From: JBDSYA01 sp039925865
GTDB taxonomy: Bacteria; Bacteroidota; Ignavibacteria; Tepidaquicellales; Tepidaquicellaceae
Direction: 5' to 3'
DNA length: 6,974 nt
NCBI GenBank assembly: GCA_039925865.1
Contig: JBDSYA010000196.1
Coordinates: 1-6,974 of the forward strand
Positions 1-6,870 of this stretch are shown piece after piece. How positions within the stretch are numbered: position 1 is the stretch's first letter; every line of letters begins with the position of its first letter. The notes beneath the pieces are model-generated. The model searched no databases, was not told the DNA's origin, and was given only the letters and a program-made list of their open reading frames with translations. The position numbers were made by a program, and so were the translations under genes.

Positions 1-618
1 CGGCACAAGTATCCATTCATCTTCAACCGATTTTTCCTTAATGGTACCATTCCAAATATTTGCATCTTTTTCTTCAATTGAAAACCCAACCATATCGAGC
101 TCTTTCATTTTAATACCAAAAAGTTGTGATAATTTCCAGGTTTCCGGATTGAGTTCATTATTAATACCAACCCTGTCAGCATCATCCAGAGTGTTCCTTC
201 CAAGATTTTCTTCCGCAATGAGAATTCCTCCGTTGCTTACCCAGTTTACAATGTTCTGCATTTCAAAATCGGAAAGATAAGTGAGAGAATATTTTTTATC
301 ACCATCATGATAGCCCAGGGAAGTCGGCAACACCATGATTGAATACTTTGCCAGCAATTCCGGCTGCATCAAGGCATCTCTTGAATCAAGCCATACGAAA
401 GCTCCTCTTCTGTTAAAGGACTGAAGAGCGATTGAAACACCCGGCGAGATCTTTCCATTACCTTCTTCATTTCCGGTCGTTAAAAATAAAACCTTAGGAA
501 GTTTTTTATATTCTTTGTCGCCTGTGAAGGATTTGCTCTTCATTAATAATTCCGGAATGAAAATATATCCCGCTATTATTGCTACAGTGATCGAAATGAA
601 AATAATTATTTTTTTCAA
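1..618 (-). CDS. Membrane-anchored Rossmann/GATase-like protein (DUF4350- or DUF2194-like), C-terminus cut by window edge
   Basis: The first 206 codons are in the window and the gene runs off the left edge. Seen: a short basic start followed by a hydrophobic segment at residues 4-21 (KKIIIFISITVAIIAGYIF), then a soluble part beginning near residue 40 with PKVLFLTTGNEEG, an alpha/beta pattern, KYSIMVLPTS at 91-100, and IVNWVSNGGILIAEENLGRN at 123-142. The last is the strand-turn-strand typical of class I glutamine-amidotransferase-like folds such as DUF4350. No GATase catalytic Cys is visible. The only usable start is TTG at 618-616: the upstream in-frame stop is close, and the next ATG (residue 26) would lose the membrane segment. 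The gene begins 4 bases after the deacetylase fusion's stop, suggesting translational coupling. Inferred role: periplasmic-side accessory factor in the same polysaccharide pathway. Family assignment is from memory of motif style and is tentative; membership of the operon is firm. Confidence 0.75.
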   Translation of the reverse strand, partial: MKKIIIFISITVAIIAGYIFIPELLMKSKSFTGDKEYKKLPKVLFLTTGNEEGNGKISPGVSIALQSFNRRGAFVWLDSRDALMQPELLAKYSIMVLPTSLGYHDGDKKYSLTYLSDFEMQNIVNWVSNGGILIAEENLGRNTLDDADRVGINNELNPETWKLSQLFGIKMKELDMVGFSIEEKDANIWNGTIKEKSVEDEWILVP

Positions 619-622
619 ATAT

Positions 623-3600
623 TTATTCTGAGAGATTTTCTATTAGTATTTCTTTTCCAGGAAGAGCGTTGATATATATTTTATTCTCAACAGGATTGTA
701 AATACCGTCTTCTGCGCTGTTTGTTATTTTTACCACCCTCCAGCTTGTTGTAAATTCAACGGTGACAGGAAGATCGTAAATAGTTTTGTCTAGTTGGTCA
801 ATTAATTTTAAAAAAATATTATTTCCATGATCGGAAATTTCCAGTTTGGTATTATCTCTTTGGGTAATGTATCTTCCGACTAAGCTTATAGGCGCGATCC
901 AGTAATCAGTATTTCTGACAAGTCGCATTTGTCTTTCAAACATATCCGGAGTTATAGAATAAGTGTTTGTCACTTTGTGATATTTTAACAGATTCATCTC
1001 TTTTGAATCCGGATTGAAAATATGATGATAGTTAAGAATGATCCAGTGATTATTGGCTTTTCTAAGATAATTGCTAAAATCTGCCGGACTAGGATTTTCT
1101 TCGTTATAGATCGCAACAGTTGTCAGCCTAGTAAAATCCAGGTTATCCTTTTCATTTACCATATCTTCTCCAACTCTTGAAAACAAATATCCGGCTTCCT
1201 TCGTCAACGGGAACAAATCCTTTCGTGAATTTGAGTAGGGAAATACAAAAGTATAAACGGGCTTTCCAGTATTTTTTTCAGTGATGAGTTTTGATTCCTT
1301 CATCATATCAAGAGCACGGCTACCTGTTACTGTATCAAGTTTGATATGGTAATAATTATGCGAAGCAATTTCATGACCTCTCTCCACAAGTTCACGGGAT
1401 TGTTTCCATCCGAATTTTTCGATCGAAAAATTTCCCTTTTCTGAAGATGAGCTCGGATTATCCTGCATCCATTCGGTAACAACAGCGAACGTTGCTTTAA
1501 TACCATACTTATCAAGTACAGGAACTCCATTAGTATATTGTGTCATACTTCCATCATCAAAGGAAACTGTTACAGCACCGTTTTTATTTTTATACCATTC
1601 CGTAAGCTTAAAATTATTTGACATTGCTTTCTCTTCCGGATTTTCTTTTACATCAAGTTCTCGGAATAGATCGCGGAGTTCGTAATACACTTTCTTAAGG
1701 CGTGTTGTATAATCCGGTTTTTCCCATTTGGCCCAGGAGTAAAAGCCAGGTTTGTTTTCAGGGATTTGTTTTATATTTTCGTTTTTTTTATCGGAGAGAT
1801 AAGAATAAATATTAAAACCATCAGTCTCGATGCTTTCAATATCAGGAGTACCTTCGATGTCATTCAATATATTCTTTGACGAGGGATCGCTTACATTCAG
1901 TAAATGCCAGGGCAATCTCACTTCAAGCGTTTTATCATTCTCATTCCAGAACCAGTTTGAGTTTGACGATGCATATTCATTACTCTTTCCGAAGACAAGT
2001 TTGCTCCGGTCATGAACTACTCTATCTGTTTTTTCCCCGGTAAGAGTTTCTCTTCCCCGGTTTGACAATAAGATCTGTCTGACAAAATCAGCATTGTAAT
2101 TTTCTTTTGAAGCATATACAGGGACGAAATCATCGTATATGTCGGAATACACTGAATAATCTTTATCAACTAAAATTTCTGCACTGTCTGGATTTATGAA
2201 ATTAATCAAAAACTCAATTCCGTTATCAAGATTTTCTTTTAAGAACGGAAGTTTGTGGCTTCCCTTAATTTTATCATACGTATCAATTGCAATATGCAGA
2301 TTATTATTTGAAAAATTAAAATCCGGAAGCTTGTATTTCATATAAAAATATTCCGCATCTGCACCTGCGGAGAAAACATAATTGCTGCGTGTGGAAATTT
2401 GTTCTTTTTGATCCCAGTCTCCGCTTAAGCCGTCTACAGTTTTTGTTCTTTGTTCAACTGCAAGAATGCCGAAATTTTGTTCAGGGTTTTCAAGATTATG
2501 CCATAGCTTTCTTCTGTCGGCAGGTACTTCAAAATCAATGACCAGCCAGTTTATTTTAAACCACTCATCCATCCATTCAAAATAAACTGCCCCACCGCAA
2601 CCTGTATTATAAATATCTTCAGTTAGAGTTTTATTTACTTTTGCCTGGTCTTCTTCGCTGTGTCCACCCTGATCAAATCCGAAAGGATTGTAATGACTGT
2701 TGCCCCGGCTTGAAGGAACTCCATACTCAGTAATAAGAAGAGGCATACCCGTGCAGTGTTCTTTAAGATCTTTAAGGTAACCGTAGTAATTATCTTTTTC
2801 ACCTGCGGCATTTTCGCTGTTCTTATATTTATCATCAAGAAAAACAAAGTCAGGATAATATGGATAAGCATGGTATGAGGCAAAGATGCCAGCTTTGAAC
2901 AAATTTGTAATATAGAATTTACGAAAATCAATGGCTTCTAAGTCATTATCATATTCTCTCACTTTTTTATTTTCAATAAATTCACTGCTGTGGTACATAG
3001 GATCTGTCGGCAACCAGTTAACAAATGACACCGGCCTTTGCTCGCCGTAAATTTGTGTTTCGTATTGAACGGTAAAATCCATTGATTGCGCAAGCCAAGC
3101 TTCCATCGGATTCCCGGTAGGAAGTGAAATGAAATTTCCGTTATAATTTTTAACAGCGTTGTTTTTTGAATTGGTTGTTGTAACTGTTACTGGCTCCCAT
3201 TCTCTTCCGAGAATAATTCCGGCAGTATATTGAGAAACATCCCTGGCATATGTGCCCGCAGCATGACTGCGCCTTTCAGGTATTACACAATTTCCGTGCA
3301 GCACGTCGATTACATCTTTAATTTCTTTTTGAAATCTTTCAGTGTATTCCTTTTCAAAATAATTATTGCTTTCCGTTTCATCAGCCCATACCCCCTGCAG
3401 TAGATAAAGCGGACTGCTGAAGTGATCGATATTGTATTGAGCAAAGGCTTCATAGAATTCAGGAGGAAGGATAGTATAAATCCGTATAGTATTGGAATTC
3501 ATTTCAGCGATTTTTTTGAACCAGTCAAGATATATGTCATAAGAAGCTTTAAACTCAGTCGGGTAATTTCCGGGTAAAGCTACACCCATGTTAACGCCTT

Positions 3601-3916
3601 TTAGAAAGTATTGCTTCCATTCCTTTACATTTTCGCCGTCTCTAATTTTTTTTTCAAGAATGGAAAAATATTTATTCCCTGTTTTGAAATCACACACGGA
3701 GTTTTCAGATTTTTTCTGAAGATCGTAAATTGATATTTCGGGAATTAGTTTTTTCTTTTCTCCTCCGACATTAACTTTAATTATTCTTTGTTCGCGTATT
3801 GAATCTTCAAACTGCATCATTTTAAAAATTATGAACCCAAGTACTAATATAAAACACATGATTACAATGTATTTTAATTTTGATGGAGAAAAGAATGTCG
3901 CTGAGGTTGACTGCAT
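623..3916 (-). CDS. Membrane-anchored glycoside hydrolase / CBM9-like / NodB (CE4) polysaccharide deacetylase fusion
   Basis: 1097 residues, ATG start. A single uncleaved-looking membrane anchor lies at residues 14-33 after a short basic stretch, so the rest should be periplasmic. Residues 100-480 read as a complete TIM-barrel hydrolase of clan GH-A style: GVNMG at 108-112 (strand 1), NTIRIYTILPPEFYEAF at 142-158 (strand 2), GREWEP at 237-242 (strand 4, acid/base candidate E239), SYHAYPYY at 347-354, LLITEYG at 393-399 (strand 7, nucleophile candidate E397) and YFEWMDEW at 445-452 (strand 8). Residues 490-735 open with VDGLSGDWDQ and look like a CBM9/DOMON-type beta-sandwich. Residues 775-1010 are a NodB domain: SFDDG 785-789, SHNYYH 852-857 (metal ligands D788, H853, H857), FVFPY 890-894, LNYHH 961-965. 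A small beta-rich tail follows. Inferred role: trims and deacetylates the polymer made by the upstream glycosyltransferase. PgaB carries the same two activities in the opposite order. The exact GH family and the substrate are not readable. Confidence 0.9.
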   Translation of the reverse strand: MQSTSATFFSPSKLKYIVIMCFILVLGFIIFKMMQFEDSIREQRIIKVNVGGEKKKLIPEISIYDLQKKSENSVCDFKTGNKYFSILEKKIRDGENVKEWKQYFLKGVNMGVALPGNYPTEFKASYDIYLDWFKKIAEMNSNTIRIYTILPPEFYEAFAQYNIDHFSSPLYLLQGVWADETESNNYFEKEYTERFQKEIKDVIDVLHGNCVIPERRSHAAGTYARDVSQYTAGIILGREWEPVTVTTTNSKNNAVKNYNGNFISLPTGNPMEAWLAQSMDFTVQYETQIYGEQRPVSFVNWLPTDPMYHSSEFIENKKVREYDNDLEAIDFRKFYITNLFKAGIFASYHAYPYYPDFVFLDDKYKNSENAAGEKDNYYGYLKDLKEHCTGMPLLITEYGVPSSRGNSHYNPFGFDQGGHSEEDQAKVNKTLTEDIYNTGCGGAVYFEWMDEWFKINWLVIDFEVPADRRKLWHNLENPEQNFGILAVEQRTKTVDGLSGDWDQKEQISTRSNYVFSAGADAEYFYMKYKLPDFNFSNNNLHIAIDTYDKIKGSHKLPFLKENLDNGIEFLINFINPDSAEILVDKDYSVYSDIYDDFVPVYASKENYNADFVRQILLSNRGRETLTGEKTDRVVHDRSKLVFGKSNEYASSNSNWFWNENDKTLEVRLPWHLLNVSDPSSKNILNDIEGTPDIESIETDGFNIYSYLSDKKNENIKQIPENKPGFYSWAKWEKPDYTTRLKKVYYELRDLFRELDVKENPEEKAMSNNFKLTEWYKNKNGAVTVSFDDGSMTQYTNGVPVLDKYGIKATFAVVTEWMQDNPSSSSEKGNFSIEKFGWKQSRELVERGHEIASHNYYHIKLDTVTGSRALDMMKESKLITEKNTGKPVYTFVFPYSNSRKDLFPLTKEAGYLFSRVGEDMVNEKDNLDFTRLTTVAIYNEENPSPADFSNYLRKANNHWIILNYHHIFNPDSKEMNLLKYHKVTNTYSITPDMFERQMRLVRNTDYWIAPISLVGRYITQRDNTKLEISDHGNNIFLKLIDQLDKTIYDLPVTVEFTTSWRVVKITNSAEDGIYNPVENKIYINALPGKEILIENLSE

Positions 3917-3941
3917 GATAAAAGCTTGAAAAAATTTATTG

Positions 3942-5060
3942 TTAAAAACTTTTTGATAGATTTAAAAAAGTATTATAGCTTGAATAAAAGGGATCATTAT
4001 ACCGGGACATTCCTACTGAAACTGAAAAACCATTTTTGTCATAACCTGCTTCCGAATCGACATCCCATATGAAAACATTTTCATTGTCAATCCTTATCCC
4101 GCCTCCTAAATATAAAAATATATTTCCAAACTCATTAAAAAAATTTGTAAAGATCCCTGAGACGCTTCGTTTCGAGGGAGAATAATATAAAGGAGATCGG
4201 TATTTATAATCTTTATAAACAAAATTGAAACCTGCATTAACAACCGGCTTTGAAAATATTGTGTATTGAGCTTCAAAGCTGATCGTTGAATTCGGATTTC
4301 TTGCTGTGGCCTCGTAATTCTCGATAAAATTGTAATCAACCACTCCTAAAAAATATCCGGATGAAAATTTAAAGTCCTTATATTTAATCTCTATAGATTC
4401 GTCTATAAAATTCTGCGAAACCTGAGTCCAGTAATAAAAATAATCGTAAGACAAGATCAGTTTATTCTTAATCTCGATATCACCCGTTTCGATTCCGGCA
4501 ATATACGAAGCACCGTAAGAAGTAAAAGTTGTGTCGCTTATACTTCTCCCGGCAAAAACTGAAACGATATTGAACGGGTTGAAAGTATATTCTCCCTTAA
4601 GAATAGAATTGTCATACCATCTTTTCACGGAGGGTTTTTCGATTTCATTTCTTTTTGCATACTCGACTCTGGTGGTAAGACCAAGCTTGAACTTGTCGCT
4701 GAATTGTTTGCTAAATTTGTAATTTTGATAGATAGAAGCTGTACTGTAAGCTTCTTCTATTTCTTTTAAATATCCGCCTCCAACGTTAATATTAAAATCA
4801 TTCCAAAATCCGGTTGCAATTTTTTTCTTTTTGTACACAAAGCCTGAATTGTTGTTATCATAAATATTATTATTCAGTGCGTCGAATGATTCATTAAAAA
4901 TCTCATCATTTTCTGAACGCTTTTCAAGGCTGCTAAAAGTCTTTTTTGAGAAAATTCTTTTCAATTTAAAATCGGGTCTGATGTTTAGACAGGATTGTGA
5001 ATGAACTGGAGTGCAGCAGCTTAATAAAATGATAAGAATAAACATTAAGTAAAAATTCAA
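3942..5060 (-). CDS. Secreted outer-membrane beta-barrel protein, candidate polysaccharide export porin (YaiO/PgaA-like)
   Basis: 372 residues from a TTG start at 5060, or 367 from ATG at 5045; neither has a Shine-Dalgarno, and an in-frame stop lies four codons above the TTG. The N-terminus is hydrophobic (MFILIILLSCCTPVHSQ). Residues 23-85 are polar, Asn-rich and probably disordered. From residue 85 on, alternating hydrophobic and aromatic strands with Gly/Asn turns fill about 290 residues, ending in LSKSF, the terminal Phe typical of outer-membrane barrels. The length would fit roughly 14-16 strands. SPLYYSPSKR at 289-298 resembles the SP-rich aromatic motif I associate with barrels of exopolysaccharide porins; this is recalled similarity only. 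No TPR region is present, unlike PgaA or BcsC. It sits 21 bases below the glycosyltransferase and 25 above the deacetylase fusion, which favours an export role. It could instead be a YaiO-family barrel of unknown function. Barrel nature fairly sure; export function inferred. Confidence 0.75.
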   Translation of the reverse strand: MNFYLMFILIILLSCCTPVHSQSCLNIRPDFKLKRIFSKKTFSSLEKRSENDEIFNESFDALNNNIYDNNNSGFVYKKKKIATGFWNDFNINVGGGYLKEIEEAYSTASIYQNYKFSKQFSDKFKLGLTTRVEYAKRNEIEKPSVKRWYDNSILKGEYTFNPFNIVSVFAGRSISDTTFTSYGASYIAGIETGDIEIKNKLILSYDYFYYWTQVSQNFIDESIEIKYKDFKFSSGYFLGVVDYNFIENYEATARNPNSTISFEAQYTIFSKPVVNAGFNFVYKDYKYRSPLYYSPSKRSVSGIFTNFFNEFGNIFLYLGGGIRIDNENVFIWDVDSEAGYDKNGFSVSVGMSRYNDPFYSSYNTFLNLSKSF

Positions 5061-5081
5061 TCTGTGGTTTTACAAATTATT

Positions 5082-6578
5082 TTAAACTTCAGTGGGTTTG
5101 GTAACGATCCTCTGAATTCCCCTTCTTTCAAACTTGTTCCAGTCGCTCTTTTCCCTGGAAAAATCGATAATTCCTTTTAGCTGTGCAAAAACTTTGAAAA
5201 ATGAATACGAAAAATCACCGATGATGCTGACAAATAAAAGTTTAATCCAATCACCTATAGTTTTATAACGTAGGGCATCACGATTTCCGGTTGCCTGTTC
5301 CTCACTCCATCGTTCAATGAATACGGTTATTATGCTCGTGATCAAAGCTGTTGTCAGTGTAATTGCTAAAAGCATCAGCAATACCCATTGAGTATTCAAC
5401 AAGCCTTGTATACCGACAACCATTATGAAAACAAACGCCAGTATTTTTATAACCGGTGACATCAATTCTAAAAATATATAGTAAGGATATGCAATTAATC
5501 CCGTGGTGTAATAAGCCGGATCAAAAAACATTTTTCTGTGCATGAACAAACATTCGGCAAGTCCAAGATGCCATCTTGCTCTTTGCTTAAAAAGATTTCT
5601 GTAATTATCAGGGACTTCAGTCCAGCAAAGTGGTTTCGGAAGATAGACAACTCTGCCGTTCATTTTATGTTCGTGATAGAATCGCCATAATCTGACTACT
5701 ATTTCCATATCCTCGCAGACTGTATTGCGGGGAGTTTTAAAAATTTTTCGGATGTAAGGATGATCGTTTGTAATCGTGAGAAATCCTCCGATATTCAAAA
5801 TATCCTTTCTTCTGTAAACTGAAAAAGCTCCCGACATGATCAATAAGGAATTTATCTTGCTCAATCCGATCCTGGAAACCAGAAAAGATTTTATATATTC
5901 AATTATCTGCCAGAGAACCCAGATGTTTCCCGGCATTTTAAAATTAACGATCCTGTTGTCTTTAATTATTGTATCATTTGAAACCGCTAATTGCCCACCG
6001 GATACAAAAACTCTTTTGTCCATTAACATCGGCATTACAACTTTCCTAAGTGAACTATTGTCAAGAATCGAATCTGCATCAATAGTGCAGATAAACTCCC
6101 CGGTTGAAAAATTTATACCTGCATTGATCGCGTCTGCTTTTCCGCCATTAATTTTATCAATTAAAATTATTTTGCCTTCTTCGCAGGAATAAACTTCAAG
6201 CACAAGAGCTGTGTTCAATCCGCAATCATATTTTTCTTTTACAGGATGGAAATCAAATGAGTTTAGAAGTGTTTGAACAGTATTGTCTTTGGAACCGTCA
6301 TTAACAATAATGATCTCAAAATCAGGATAGTCAAGCGTTTCCAGCATATGAATGCAGTGAATGATAGAAACTTCTTCGTTGAATGCGGGTACAATAACAG
6401 AAGCCTTCTTAAAAAACTCATCATATTCAATCTCAACTTCATATTTTTTTTTATCGGACCTGAAGGTTGCAAGAAAAATTATAAATAGAAATATGTCAAT
6501 CAGAAAGTAACTTACAAAATAAACAATGAATAATTTTTCTATGATTCTTATAATGGTATTTTCCAAAATAGGGGGCAA
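5082..6578 (-). CDS. Membrane-bound processive family 2 glycosyltransferase (PgaC/BcsA-type polysaccharide synthase)
   Basis: 498 residues. An N-terminal membrane segment at about 12-38 is followed by a cytosolic GT-A domain: VPAFNEE 63-69, VNDGSKDNT 92-100, GGKADA 145-150, DADS 167-170 (the metal/nucleotide-binding DxD), SGAFSVYRR 249-257, CEDME 288-292 (catalytic Asp candidate D290) and QRARW 332-336, the Q(Q/R)xRW motif of processive synthases. Hydrophobic segments follow at about 357-392, 397-421 and 445-462, then a charged tail with SDWNKFERRG near 478-487. There is no PilZ domain, so direct c-di-GMP binding of the BcsA kind is not indicated. Expected role: use of a UDP-sugar in the cytosol with extrusion of a beta-linked polysaccharide through its own membrane channel. 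The sugar is unknown; the downstream NodB deacetylase hints at an N-acetylated hexosamine. The start is TTG directly after an in-frame TAA; no ATG occurs before residue 78, which would remove the nucleotide-binding motifs. First gene of the operon. Confidence 0.93.
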   Translation of the reverse strand: MPPILENTIIRIIEKLFIVYFVSYFLIDIFLFIIFLATFRSDKKKYEVEIEYDEFFKKASVIVPAFNEEVSIIHCIHMLETLDYPDFEIIIVNDGSKDNTVQTLLNSFDFHPVKEKYDCGLNTALVLEVYSCEEGKIILIDKINGGKADAINAGINFSTGEFICTIDADSILDNSSLRKVVMPMLMDKRVFVSGGQLAVSNDTIIKDNRIVNFKMPGNIWVLWQIIEYIKSFLVSRIGLSKINSLLIMSGAFSVYRRKDILNIGGFLTITNDHPYIRKIFKTPRNTVCEDMEIVVRLWRFYHEHKMNGRVVYLPKPLCWTEVPDNYRNLFKQRARWHLGLAECLFMHRKMFFDPAYYTTGLIAYPYYIFLELMSPVIKILAFVFIMVVGIQGLLNTQWVLLMLLAITLTTALITSIITVFIERWSEEQATGNRDALRYKTIGDWIKLLFVSIIGDFSYSFFKVFAQLKGIIDFSREKSDWNKFERRGIQRIVTKPTEV

Positions 6579-6613
6579 TTAGAAGTTAACATTTAAGCGA
6601 AAAATATCATTCA

Positions 6614-6648
6614 CAAAAATAAAGCTTTTTGATTTTATGATTTGCAAA
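6614..6648 (-). promoter_or_regulatory. Candidate Bacteroidota-type promoter for the operon
   Basis: Read on the minus strand, TATTTTTG (6621-6614) fits the Bacteroidota -7 consensus TAnnTTTG, and TTTG (6648-6645) could serve as the -33 element. The spacing of 23 bases is a little longer than the usual 19-21. It would place the transcript start about 30 bases before the glycosyltransferase TTG codon. Such short AT-rich matches occur often by chance. Confidence 0.3.
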
Positions 6649-6653
6649 ATGAA

Positions 6654-6659
6654 ATTATA
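6654..6659 (-). promoter_or_regulatory. Alternative -10 element (TATAAT) for the operon
   Basis: The minus strand carries a perfect TATAAT here, about 75 bases upstream of the glycosyltransferase start. No good -35 hexamer is seen at 16-18 bases above it, so it competes weakly with the TAnnTTTG candidate closer to the gene. Confidence 0.2.
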
Positions 6660-6679
6660 AATTCATAGCAGTTATTTCT

Positions 6680-6708
6680 TTGACAAAACAAATTTTGTAT
6701 GGTTTACT
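6680..6708 (+). promoter_or_regulatory. Candidate sigma-70-like promoter for the rightward gene
   Basis: A perfect TTGACA (6680-6685) is followed after 17 bases by TTTACT (6703-6708), which matches TATAAT at four of six positions. The transcript would begin near 6715 and leave a leader of about 155 bases before the ATG at 6871. A second possible -10 (TATATT, 6772-6777) lies closer to the gene but lacks a good -35. Confidence 0.3.
6683..6698. repeat. Inverted repeat ACAAAA-N4-TTTTGT, possible operator
   Basis: Two 6-base arms (6683-6688 and 6693-6698) are separated by CAAA. The left arm overlaps the TTGACA candidate -35 of the rightward promoter, and the site lies between the two divergent start regions, where a regulator could act on both. 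The arms are short and AT-rich, so chance is a serious alternative. Confidence 0.3.
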
Positions 6709-6833
6709 TAATCCGGAAAAAAGTTACCATTCAGGTCTGAAAACTTGTTTTCAACTGTGAAGGGTTTTGCTTATATTATGCATTAGATTAAAATAAAATA
6801 GACTTAAAAAAGAAAAAAAACAACTTTTATTTT

Positions 6834-6852
6834 TCCCCAAACTCCCCAAAAC
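6834..6852 (+). repeat. Short tandem repeat TCCCCAAAC / TCCCCAAAAC
   Basis: Two copies of a 9-10 base unit (6834-6842 and 6843-6852) lie in the leader about 20 bases before the ATG at 6871. They are the only C-rich stretch in an otherwise A/T-dominated region. No function is known to me. Confidence 0.5.
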
Positions 6853-6870
6853 TCTAAATCCATAAGATCA

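Larger units (their letters stand above)
6579..6870. other. Divergent intergenic region
   Basis: This 292-base AT-rich stretch lies between the start of the glycosyltransferase operon (leftward) and the secreted-protein gene (rightward). I see no open frame, tRNA or convincing terminator in it. It should hold promoters for both directions; the candidates are listed separately. Short palindromes (AAAGCTTT at 6621-6628, TTTGCAAA at 6641-6648) are of the size expected by chance in such AT-rich DNA. Confidence 0.7.

Noticed and set aside
41..280. Plus-strand open frame of 79 codons at the left end
   Set aside because: It is antisense to the Rossmann-like protein, whose minus-strand frame is open from 618 to the edge and starts with a membrane segment.
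2635..2931. Minus-strand open frame of 98 codons
   Set aside because: It is an alternative frame inside the glycoside hydrolase domain, whose own frame carries the motifs.
5061..5081. Intergenic gap as a terminator between synthase and barrel genes
   Set aside because: The gap is 21 bases, AT-rich and without a GC-rich stem or a T-run in the minus-strand transcript.
5836..6192. Plus-strand open frame of 118 codons
   Set aside because: It lies antisense within the glycosyltransferase, over its conserved GT-A motifs, and its translation resembles no family I know. It is a shadow frame.
6273..6488. Plus-strand open frame of 71 codons near the glycosyltransferase start
   Set aside because: It is antisense to the VPAFNEE and VNDGS motifs of the synthase and has no supporting features.
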